From an uncultured Candidatus Saccharibacteria bacterium (GTDB lineage Bacteria; Patescibacteriota; Saccharimonadia; Saccharimonadales; Saccharimonadaceae): a stretch of 44,288 nucleotides of DNA. The notes below the pieces were generated by a model. That model ran no database searches and was not told where the DNA came from. It saw only the letters and a program-made list of their open reading frames with translations. Made by a program: the position numbers and the translations under genes. The stretch spans positions 1 to 44,288 of the forward strand of contig CAMNPZ010000007.1 of assembly GCA_946548715.1 (NCBI GenBank). The letters are read 5' to 3'. Positions within the stretch are counted from its first letter, which is position 1. Each line of letters begins with the position of its first letter. Below, piece by piece: positions 33,017 through 40,503 of this stretch.

Positions 33017-33047
33017 AAAAAATATCCCCGTTTGGGGATATTTTTTT
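33017..33047 (+). terminator. hsp20 terminator
   Basis: AAATATCCCC and GGGGATATTT pair around GTTT, extended by flanking A and T runs. It starts 11 bases after the hsp20 stop and ends in a T run. The mirrored A run lets it also stop reverse transcripts from 33095-33394. Confidence 0.9.
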
Positions 33048-33094
33048 AACTATTTTGGTTGTTTCAATGCTTTCGTATTTCTGGTGAGAGACTA

Positions 33095-33394
33095 TTAGTT
33101 TTGTCCAATGATATTTTTGATGACGAAGTTGACTAACGCAAATGCTAGTACGCATATCACTAGTCCGATTAAACCATAAAGAATAGTATCCTTGCCTTTT
33201 TTAACTTTGCCAGCATCACCAGAAGATGTCATATAATTAACGCCTCCGATAATCATGACTACGACACAAACTATACCAAGTATTGCAATGATTGCATTGA
33301 TTATGTTTGTTATATTGGTTACTAAATCATCTCCGCCACCGTTAACTACATCGACTTTTGGCAATTCTGCGAGCTTTGTGATTATATCTTTCAT
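33095..33394 (-). CDS. VirB2-like small membrane protein, short form
   Basis: The 99-residue protein has an amphipathic start (K-L-A-E-L-P-K-V-D-V-V), then two membrane helices (~28-50 and ~72-92) joined by Y-M-T-S-S-G-D-A-G-K-V-K-K-G-K-D-T. It is the minimal version of the pilin-like module and lacks a long signal peptide. AAAGGATA-like bases precede the ATG. It is last in a three-gene reverse series of the same family, separated from the next by 59 bases. A pilus or channel subunit role follows from the VirB2 family and its location. Confidence 0.7.
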   Translation of the reverse strand: MKDIITKLAELPKVDVVNGGGDDLVTNITNIINAIIAILGIVCVVVMIIGGVNYMTSSGDAGKVKKGKDTILYGLIGLVICVLAFALVNFVIKNIIGQN

Positions 33395-33453
33395 TGTTTA
33401 TCCTTTGTTTAACTTGTTTTTATTGTATAACGATTATTCATAAAATGCAAGGA

Positions 33454-33936
33454 TTATTTCGTTTCCTGCTTGGGGGTGTTGGCGGAATTAGCTTTGGGCT
33501 GAGCGGCATTGTTGGCGTCTTCTTGTTGGCTATTGTTCGAGCTGCGTCCTGGAATAATATTTGTAATAACAAAATTAACGATAGTGAAGGATAGGGCGAC
33601 AATAGCGAGGCCGATAGCGGCATAGAGGATGGTTTTTTTGGCTTTTTCGAGTTTGCCAGAGTCGCCGGCTGATGTCATGTAATTAATGCCGCCGATGAGA
33701 ATGAAAATGACCGCGACAATGCCGCTGACGGCAATGATGGCGTTTAGTATGCCGGTAATGAGGCCAGGGAGGGCGTTACTATTACCGTAGCATCCAGCGG
33801 CTTTTTTGACTTCGCTGGGGGCGCTACTTGAACAAACGTCGTTCTGTGCGTAGGTTGGGAGCGTTGTGGTAAGGGTATTAAATCCTAGGGCGCTGATAGC
33901 GATTATGAAGATGGTTTTAAGGATTTTTGATTTCAT
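33454..33936 (-). CDS. VirB2-like pilin protein
   Basis: The 160-residue protein has a signal peptide (~1-30, ending T-T-L-P-T-Y-A), an outer segment with two cysteines (V-C-S-S... A-G-C-Y-G), two membrane helices (~62-84 and ~104-125) linked by Y-M-T-S-A-G-D-S-G-K-L-E-K-A-K-K, and a polar Asn/Gln/Ala-rich tail. This is full VirB2/TrbC-like architecture. AAAGGAG lies before the ATG and inside the end of the upstream two-module gene, which it overlaps by 20 bases. Confidence 0.75.
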   Translation of the reverse strand: MKSKILKTIFIIAISALGFNTLTTTLPTYAQNDVCSSSAPSEVKKAAGCYGNSNALPGLITGILNAIIAVSGIVAVIFILIGGINYMTSAGDSGKLEKAKKTILYAAIGLAIVALSFTIVNFVITNIIPGRSSNNSQQEDANNAAQPKANSANTPKQETK

Positions 33937-34765
33937 GTAACTCCTTTGAAATTATAGTTTGGTTAGTATAGCTAGCGGCATTATTGGCATCGCGAATCAT
34001 GCCGGAAACGAAGGCGGTGATGGCCTCGGCAAGAGCAACGATGGCGAGACCGATGAGGGCGTAGATGATGGATTGTTTGGCTTTTTGAAGTTTGGTGGGG
34101 TCACCGGAAGAAGTGATATATGAAATAGCTCCGTAGACTACGAAGATTAGTGCTACTACGCCAGCTATAGCAATGAACCATTGAATGGCGTGAGTGACGA
34201 CATCATTGGCATTGACACAGCCTGCGCCTGTTTCGCTCAGGAGGTCGCAGTTGAATTTGCCGCTGGCGCCGAGAAGGGCAAACCGGATAGTGCTAAGGAT
34301 AAGATAGGCGGACATGACGATGGCGAGGCCGATAAAAGCATTAGTGAGGGTTTTCTTGCCAGAGGCGGCTTTGTTGGGATCGCCGTAGGAAAACATATAG
34401 AGATAGCCACCGTAGATAACGAAACCGATTACTAAGTAGGCTGCAATGATAGTGATATCGGTGGCGACATTGGCGGCAATTTGTAAGATTCCGGCTTTGA
34501 GCGAGTCTTCGTCGGATATGTTGACGCCGCAATCCCATGAGGTGAGGCCGAGGAAGCCATAGCGGCAGGTGCCTTTAAAAGGAGCACTAGCTGTGGAACC
34601 GTTAGACTGTTTGGAGCTGTCATAGCTGCCGGGCGTGGCCATGCATTTTTGATAAGCATTCGTGTCTTGAATGCCTTTGCAATCGTTGGCAGCATAGGCT
34701 GGGGTTGCGATAAACGTCCAGGAGGTTAAGATTAGGAATAATGGTAAGATGATTTTCTTTAACAT
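33917..34765 (-). CDS. Double VirB2-like membrane protein
   Basis: The 282-residue protein has a signal peptide (~1-25, ending P-A-Y-A), a cysteine-containing outer region (~26-85), then two consecutive pilin-like modules. Module 1 (~95-165) carries S-Y-G-D-P-N-K-A-A-S-G-K-K, and module 2 (~190-260) carries S-S-G-D-P-T-K-L-Q-K-A-K-Q. Each has two membrane helices, so four in all. The second module is closer to the single-module proteins next to it, suggesting a fusion or internal duplication. A role as a minor or anchoring subunit of the pilus is only a guess. Confidence 0.7.
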   Translation of the reverse strand: MLKKIILPLFLILTSWTFIATPAYAANDCKGIQDTNAYQKCMATPGSYDSSKQSNGSTASAPFKGTCRYGFLGLTSWDCGVNISDEDSLKAGILQIAANVATDITIIAAYLVIGFVIYGGYLYMFSYGDPNKAASGKKTLTNAFIGLAIVMSAYLILSTIRFALLGASGKFNCDLLSETGAGCVNANDVVTHAIQWFIAIAGVVALIFVVYGAISYITSSGDPTKLQKAKQSIIYALIGLAIVALAEAITAFVSGMIRDANNAASYTNQTIISKELHEIKNP

Positions 34766-34771
34766 ATTGTT

Positions 34772-34780
34772 ATTATAACA
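34772..34780 (-). promoter_or_regulatory. Extended -10 promoter of the pilin series
   Basis: Reverse-strand TGTTATAAT ends 6 bases before ATG 34765; TTGGAC lies 18 bases upstream (34796-34801). Predicted leaderless. It is divergent from the VirB6-like gene promoter. Confidence 0.6.
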
Positions 34781-34866
34781 GTATTACGAAAAAAAGTCCA
34801 AAAAAATGACCGAGATTGTGGTTATGCCATTTTGTTGACTAATTGGGAAATAATAGGGGGTTATTA

Positions 34867-34895
34867 TTGACAAAAATGCTTATGTGTGCTATAAT
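34867..34895 (+). promoter_or_regulatory. Consensus promoter of the VirB6-like gene
   Basis: TTGACA at 34867-34872, exactly 17 bases, then TATAAT at 34890-34895 with TGC before it. It is the best match to the sigma-70 consensus in the window. The GGGAGG at 34912-34917 and GTG at 34924 follow. Confidence 0.85.
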
Positions 34896-34923
34896 TAGTT
34901 TACGCCTAATTGGGAGGCGACAC

Positions 34924-37900
34924 GTGATTATGAAAGTCAAGATAACTTCGAAATTGAGAAAAATAGGGGTTTGTTTTGCGGTTTTTTTGACTCTGATAAC
35001 TAGTGTTACAGGGGTGGATTTGATACGTGGAATTGAGGCATATGCAGAACCGGTCGAAACTACAACTTCGACGACTCTGGAAGAGGAGCCACAGGAGGTC
35101 GTACAGGAAAGCACGCAGAATACTGATGGTCAGGCAACAACATCGGAACCCAATACTATTACAACAGATGGTCAGAGTGAAAATAATAGTGAAACGAATG
35201 CTGAAAGCGATCAGAATACAGATGATGCAAATAATTCGAGCATTGTGTCTGATTCGGATACGAAAGCTGATGGTTGTAAAACTAGTATGGGGGCGATTGG
35301 TTGGATAGTATGTCCAGTGATGGAAAAGGTCTCTGAGGCAGTAGATTGGCTATATAAGAAAATAGAGGATATATTGCTGATTGATCCGATTCCGGCAGAG
35401 GATGGTACACCGATTTATGAGATTTGGAAATACTGTTTGAGCGTAACCAATGTGGTGTTTATTATTTTCTTATTGATAGTGATTTATTCACAGTTGACTG
35501 GGTTGGGAATTACGAATTATGGTATCAAGAAGACGTTGCCGAAGTTGATAGTGATGGCGATTTTGGTAAATTTGAGCTTTTTGATTTGTTCGCTAGCAGT
35601 GGATGTTTCGAATATCGTAGGCCATGGGCTAAGGAGTGTTTTTGCTGCGGTGGAAGAGACGGCGCTTGCGAATATGGGTAGTACGGCAAATTCTACTGCC
35701 GCAGCGGTATCAACAGCGGAGATGTATACTTCTTTGGCCGGCGGTACGGCGTTGGCGGTGGGTGGTGGCACGATTGCGTTTGAGCTTGGTGCGATATGGA
35801 TGTTAATCCCGACATTATTAGGTGCTATAGTGGCAGTAGCGACTGGGTTGATTACGATTGCTTTAAGACAAGCAGTAGTGATGCTGCTTGTGATGATTTC
35901 GCCGTTGGCGTTTGTAGCGAGTATTTTGCCAAATACGGAGGGGCTATATAAGAAGTGGAAACAGCTATTGACGAGAATGTTGGTGTTCTATCCGATGTTC
36001 TCGCTATTGTTTGGGGCGTCGTCGTTGGCTGGATTTGCGCTCATTATGAGTGCAAAGGATGGATTTGGGCTATTGCTTGGGGTGGCAGTGCAAGTATTCC
36101 CGCTATTCTTCTCTTGGAAGTTAATGCAAATGAGCGGAACCTTCTTGGGTGATATTAACGCACGGATGCGTGCGCTCACGGCAAAGCCAATGGCGGCAAA
36201 TCGAGCTTGGGCGGATTCGCATCGACAGCTATCGCATCAACGAAGATTGGCTATGGGAAGGACTCCTTCGGCTAGGTTGATGCAATTTATGTCGAATAGG
36301 AAGATGGCCAGGGAAGAAGAGGCGAGCGAAATGGCAGAAACAGCTAAACTACGAGGGCAAGCTTATGCAGCGAGACGAAACTATCGTCAGAATGGTCTAC
36401 CATCACGTGAGGGTGAAGAAGCATATGCGAGACAAGCGCAGAATATGCAATATACGCATGAAATTGAAAGACATAAGAATAACATGAATATGGGGTTGGG
36501 TCAATTGGCTGTGGTGCAAAGTGGTGCTAGCGTGGCACAGAAGGCTAGATTGGCGCGACTTGATTTGGCTAATGTAGAAGCGGCAGACAAGTTAAAGATC
36601 GAAAAAGCGCGAGGCGAAAAGATAGAATACGAGAATGCAAAGGGTTTCCACAAAAGAATGGAAGAAGCGATCAACGTGCATTTTGATGATGAGAATCGTG
36701 GTAAAAGTGAATATAAGGCACATGATATCAAAGACGTTGCGTTTGCTAGGGCAAAGTATGCCACGACGCATCAACTGATGGAGGGCGACGTGCAAGGTAT
36801 TCATTATGCAGCGGCAACGGCGGCGCAGGGCTATGATACGCAAAAGAAAATTGTGGAAACGAAGATGCAGAAATATTTTGATATGACACCGCCAACGAAG
36901 GACGTGGAATATAGATTGGGCGAGTTGACAAGGAATAGGGATGCAATTGATAATGTTGATTCAATTATATCTGGCTTAAGAGTGTTGAACCAGCGAGGAG
37001 ATACGCACCTGGCTAAAAAATATATGAATGAATTATTAAGCCACGGAGTGCAGCTTGGTACGCATGCTTCGCAAGCTTTGGCTAGTTTCTTGATGTTTGA
37101 AGTTAAGGATAGTGACCCTTATTTGAGACGATTTGGTAAATATATCAATCTAGAGACGGCACGCATATACAATAAAAACGATAGACAGGTGATGAATGTA
37201 ACGTATGATGAGTATCTTAGAGGGTATCATGATGGAGAACCGGATACTGGCAAATATCCTGGTGGTAGAATGTATGCAAAGAAGGGTGCAAAGCAGTTGC
37301 TTGAGGGTACTTCGCTAGATAATATTGAACGGACCGCATTGTCGAGTTTTGATGAGAGTTTGAAGGCGGCTTATGGATTTAAGAAAGATGATAAGGCGAA
37401 GGATTGGGACGTTAGCGGATATCTAAAGAGGCGCGAGGAGATTCAAACTGCCTTTGAGCCAGCGTTCTTATCGGCAAGCTTGAAATGGCTATCGGGAAGT
37501 GAACAGATTAATTCCGGTGTAAAATTCTGGACTGGCTATGAGCAAAAGCAGAAAACGAGGAAAGTGATGGTGGATGGTAAGGAAGTTGACCAGGTTGAAG
37601 TTGACGAAAATGGTAACCCGCTTTACGAATGGGTGCCTGTGTGGAAAGATAAAAAGAATGGATTTGAGGGTCGTGAAGAAGATGTTGAAAAATACTTCCG
37701 TCGTAAGACGAGAGATTATTTCAATGATCAGACAACTGGACAGATTTTGGGTATGCGAACGGATTATCGTGAGCCTGCGGTTGAACATTTACTGGGTATG
37801 TATTTTAACGACGAAAATGCTAGTAGAGAAGAGCTGGATGCACGAAAAGCCGAGTATGAAGCAACTAGAGCAGAAATTCAAACTCGCTATAGGGGCGAAG

Positions 37901-38454
37901 ATGCTGCTACGGCAGAGAAGAAACGAAAGGCAGATATGACAGCCCTCAAAAGAGAGTTTGCTGGTCGTCAGTTGAGAGGTATACTAGATAAGACTGGTAA
38001 GTTGGAACAAATATATGCTACCCGTCGTTCGGGTGCAGCGAATAATGCTAAAGACTGGTTACGTAAAATGCTTAATTTGGACAATAAAGATGAAATATAT
38101 AGATACTTGGACCAGAAAGATAAGCAACATAAGAAGGCCAAGGCTCAAACTAGTACGCAGATGGCTAGCGGCGATGATGCGGGTGGAACGGCGTCTTACG
38201 ATGATCCAGCATTTAGAACAGGTGTGGCAGCTAGACTATGGAAAGTGTTTGATGAGACTGGAGATGCTCCGGACCCTGATGATGATTTCTTTGCTAGGTC
38301 AGTTGAATTAATAACGAAGTCTTTTGGGGCGGATAGTATAATTGAAAAGAAATATCGAAAATTTAGGGAGGATACTCCACGAGCAAGTAGGGGTGAATTG
38401 TTTGATAAGATAGAAGAAATACTAAGTGAATTCTACGCGGAAAATGAGAGCTAG
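34924..38454 (+). CDS. VirB6/TrbL-like type IV secretion membrane protein
   Basis: The ~1176-residue protein has a signal peptide (~1-40), a Thr/Ser/Glu/Asn-rich outer segment (~45-115), and a membrane core (~175-420) with several hydrophobic helices, including Q-A-V-V-M-L-L-V-M-I-S-P-L-A-F-V-A-S-I-L-P, the R-Q-A and S-P-x-A-F pattern of VirB6/TrbL-like proteins. A very long, charged, helical cytoplasmic part (~430-1176) follows, with no recognised domain. GTG 34924 was chosen because GGGAGG lies 6 bases upstream (ATG 34930 is 12 away) and earlier in-frame starts fall in or before the promoter. It likely forms the inner-membrane channel. Confidence 0.7.
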   Translation: MIMKVKITSKLRKIGVCFAVFLTLITSVTGVDLIRGIEAYAEPVETTTSTTLEEEPQEVVQESTQNTDGQATTSEPNTITTDGQSENNSETNAESDQNTDDANNSSIVSDSDTKADGCKTSMGAIGWIVCPVMEKVSEAVDWLYKKIEDILLIDPIPAEDGTPIYEIWKYCLSVTNVVFIIFLLIVIYSQLTGLGITNYGIKKTLPKLIVMAILVNLSFLICSLAVDVSNIVGHGLRSVFAAVEETALANMGSTANSTAAAVSTAEMYTSLAGGTALAVGGGTIAFELGAIWMLIPTLLGAIVAVATGLITIALRQAVVMLLVMISPLAFVASILPNTEGLYKKWKQLLTRMLVFYPMFSLLFGASSLAGFALIMSAKDGFGLLLGVAVQVFPLFFSWKLMQMSGTFLGDINARMRALTAKPMAANRAWADSHRQLSHQRRLAMGRTPSARLMQFMSNRKMAREEEASEMAETAKLRGQAYAARRNYRQNGLPSREGEEAYARQAQNMQYTHEIERHKNNMNMGLGQLAVVQSGASVAQKARLARLDLANVEAADKLKIEKARGEKIEYENAKGFHKRMEEAINVHFDDENRGKSEYKAHDIKDVAFARAKYATTHQLMEGDVQGIHYAAATAAQGYDTQKKIVETKMQKYFDMTPPTKDVEYRLGELTRNRDAIDNVDSIISGLRVLNQRGDTHLAKKYMNELLSHGVQLGTHASQALASFLMFEVKDSDPYLRRFGKYINLETARIYNKNDRQVMNVTYDEYLRGYHDGEPDTGKYPGGRMYAKKGAKQLLEGTSLDNIERTALSSFDESLKAAYGFKKDDKAKDWDVSGYLKRREEIQTAFEPAFLSASLKWLSGSEQINSGVKFWTGYEQKQKTRKVMVDGKEVDQVEVDENGNPLYEWVPVWKDKKNGFEGREEDVEKYFRRKTRDYFNDQTTGQILGMRTDYREPAVEHLLGMYFNDENASREELDARKAEYEATRAEIQTRYRGEDAATAEKKRKADMTALKREFAGRQLRGILDKTGKLEQIYATRRSGAANNAKDWLRKMLNLDNKDEIYRYLDQKDKQHKKAKAQTSTQMASGDDAGGTASYDDPAFRTGVAARLWKVFDETGDAPDPDDDFFARSVELITKSFGADSIIEKKYRKFREDTPRASRGELFDKIEEILSEFYAENES

Positions 38455-38511
38455 GAAGATTGATTGGAATTAGTTGGTCCGATTTGTTGGTTATGTTTAT
38501 ATTGATTTTTA

Positions 38512-38520
38512 TGATATAAT
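38512..38520 (+). promoter_or_regulatory. Extended -10 promoter of prgI-virB4 genes
   Basis: TGATATAAT ends 6 bases before ATG 38527, with no Shine-Dalgarno sequence. Predicted leaderless start of the PrgI, TraC-like and VirB4 operon. Confidence 0.6.
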
Positions 38521-38526
38521 AGTATT

Positions 38527-39483
38527 ATGGCGCAGTATAAGGTGCCTCAGGATGTTGAGGCGGACGATAAATTACTCGGACCGTTTAGTTTTCGGCAGTT
38601 CGTGTATCTTTTGATTGCTGGTGGGTTGGTAGCGCTGGCGGTGGGGCTTTTTCAATTGTTTCCGTTGCTTGCGATAATTCCGGTGCCGTTTATACTGTTA
38701 CTCGCAGTGTTGGCGTTGCCTTTGAAAAAAGATCAGCCGATGGAGACATATCTTGCAGCGATTGTGTCATATTATCTGAAACCGCGTACGAGGCGGTGGA
38801 CGCCAGGGCAACGAGAATCTACTATTATGATAACGGCTCCCAAAAAACGTGACGATGACGAAGTGAGGACGCGCGACATAACGGGCGAAGAAGCAACGCA
38901 CAGATTGTCTTTTTTGGCAGATATTGTTGATACGGAAGGATATGCGATTAAAGGGGTTGGTCAACAAAAGGTAAATGATGAGCTAGTGGCTGAGGCGAAC
39001 ATGACGAATGATATTTTTGAGACGAATCATTTTGATAATCTGGAGTCCACGATTGCTAAGGACGAGAATGACCGCCACGCTAAGGTAATAAGGGAAATGC
39101 GTGAGGCGATAGAGGAATCCGAGAAGATTGATGGCGAGGTTAAAGTTGAGGAGCGGGATAATACGTTGTATGGCGGAAGTAATGAACCTGTAGACGGTGT
39201 AAGCTCGACTGAGAATGTGTCTAGAGATAATGCCGTGAGTGGGGCGCCGAATTTTGATTCGCCGGTGGTTGTAATGCCCGAGTCTAGGCCTGAAGAGCAG
39301 AGAAAGGAACCGGCGGATGCGGCACGCAGGAAAGAAGAATTTGAAAAAAGTAGACAAATTGCGGTAAAACCTAGTATAATAGAATTAGCAAACAATCCTG
39401 ATTTTTCAATCGCGACATTGTCAAAGGAAGCAAACAGAATAAAGGAAAGGGATGAGGGTGAGGTTTTTATCTCTCTGCATTAA
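38527..39483 (+). CDS. PrgI-family membrane protein
   Basis: The 318-residue protein starts M-A-Q-Y-K-V-P-Q-D-V and then L-G-P-F-S-F-R-Q-F-V-Y, the PrgI N-terminal pattern, followed by two membrane helices (~24-43 and 46-66) and P-M-E-T-Y-L. In Gram-positive-type type IV secretion systems PrgI corresponds to VirB3 and sits beside VirB4. Its C-terminal ~220 residues form a long acidic cytoplasmic extension not present in typical ~120-residue PrgI proteins, perhaps contacting VirB4. The following gene begins after 3 bases. Confidence 0.8.
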   Translation: MAQYKVPQDVEADDKLLGPFSFRQFVYLLIAGGLVALAVGLFQLFPLLAIIPVPFILLLAVLALPLKKDQPMETYLAAIVSYYLKPRTRRWTPGQRESTIMITAPKKRDDDEVRTRDITGEEATHRLSFLADIVDTEGYAIKGVGQQKVNDELVAEANMTNDIFETNHFDNLESTIAKDENDRHAKVIREMREAIEESEKIDGEVKVEERDNTLYGGSNEPVDGVSSTENVSRDNAVSGAPNFDSPVVVMPESRPEEQRKEPADAARRKEEFEKSRQIAVKPSIIELANNPDFSIATLSKEANRIKERDEGEVFISLH

Positions 39484-39486
39484 ACT

Positions 39487-40503
39487 ATGAATCCACAACA
39501 GAATGAACCGACTATTATGATGCCAGGACAAGTTCCTATGTCTGGGCAGATGCCAATGCCAGGGCAAATGCCGATGTCTGGACAGGTGCCAAATACGATG
39601 CCAGGACAAGTTCAAAATATAATGCCCGGGCAAGCACAAACTATGATGCCAGGACAGGCATTGGGTGCGATGCCGGGACAAGTGCAAGGTGGTGCGCAGG
39701 GGCCACAGGTGCTCATGCCGAATCAGGCTCCGAATGCGGCTAGCTTGGGTGCGGCGGCGATAGCGGCCAATCAGCAAGCACCGGTTTCGCCGAATCATGA
39801 CGTACCAACTTCGACGCAGTCGACTTTGTTGATTTCGGAGTTAAGGGATAATGTGGTGATTATGAAAGATGGGTCGTTCCGTGCGGTGGTGGCTTGCAAA
39901 TCGATTAACTTTGATCTTATGAGCGATATGGAGCGAGAAGGTGTAGAATACTCGTATCAGAATTTCTTAAATTCGCTAAAGTTTACGATTCAGATTCTGG
40001 TTAGGTCCCAAAAGGTAGATATTGGGCCGTATATTGAGAAATTATCCGAGATTCGCCGTAACAATGATAATATGTTGCTTGGGGTGTTGATGGATGACTA
40101 TATCAATTTTATTGATATTTTGTCGCAAGAGGCAAATATTATGGATAAGTCGTTCTTCATCGTGGTTCCGTATTATACTTCGGTAGATGCGGAGAAGGCT
40201 TTGGAACAGACGAAGAATTTCTTCAAATCGTTTTCTAAGGCGAAAGGCCCTGCGGTGACGAGAATAGATCGGGCTACATATGAGAAGGCTCTGACTGAGC
40301 TCACAAACCGAGTGGATTCAGTGATGTCGGGATTATTCCAGATTGGTATCCATTCGGTGAGATTAAATACTAGGGAATTAGCTGAACTTTATTATAACTT
40401 TAATAACCCTGATACGGCCGTAAGGGAGCCTTTGGTGGATTTCTCGAGGTTGGCTACGTTGTATGTGAAGAGGGCTGATGGAAAGGAGGCGCAGAATGGC
40501 TAG
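39487..40503 (+). CDS. TraC-like VirB4-associated protein
   Basis: The 338-residue protein has a repetitive N terminus (~12-67, Met/Pro/Gly/Gln-rich) and a TraC-like domain (~110-325): S-T-L-L-I-S-E-L-R-D-N-V-V, D-G-S-F-R-A-V-V-A-C, and S-F-F-I-V-V-P-Y-Y. This resembles the N-terminal part of VirB4/TraE ATPases but without Walker motifs. It ends by overlapping the VirB4 gene by 8 bases. It probably accompanies the ATPase at the cytoplasmic face of the channel. No Shine-Dalgarno sequence is seen within the 3-base gap, so it is likely coupled to prgI. Confidence 0.75.
   Translation: MNPQQNEPTIMMPGQVPMSGQMPMPGQMPMSGQVPNTMPGQVQNIMPGQAQTMMPGQALGAMPGQVQGGAQGPQVLMPNQAPNAASLGAAAIAANQQAPVSPNHDVPTSTQSTLLISELRDNVVIMKDGSFRAVVACKSINFDLMSDMEREGVEYSYQNFLNSLKFTIQILVRSQKVDIGPYIEKLSEIRRNNDNMLLGVLMDDYINFIDILSQEANIMDKSFFIVVPYYTSVDAEKALEQTKNFFKSFSKAKGPAVTRIDRATYEKALTELTNRVDSVMSGLFQIGIHSVRLNTRELAELYYNFNNPDTAVREPLVDFSRLATLYVKRADGKEAQNG
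39520..39687 (+). repeat. Eight MxGQ peptide repeats
   Basis: Eight copies of M-P/S-G-Q are encoded, first at 6-residue spacing (four copies) and then at 8-residue spacing (four copies). The DNA copies differ at several positions, so repeats are maintained at protein level rather than being a recent expansion. This segment is low-complexity and probably unstructured. Confidence 0.85.

Noticed and set aside
39520-39687. CRISPR-like array
   Set aside because: The periodic DNA is in frame within a gene and encodes MxGQ peptide repeats; copies vary and no constant repeat-spacer pattern exists. No cas gene is present.
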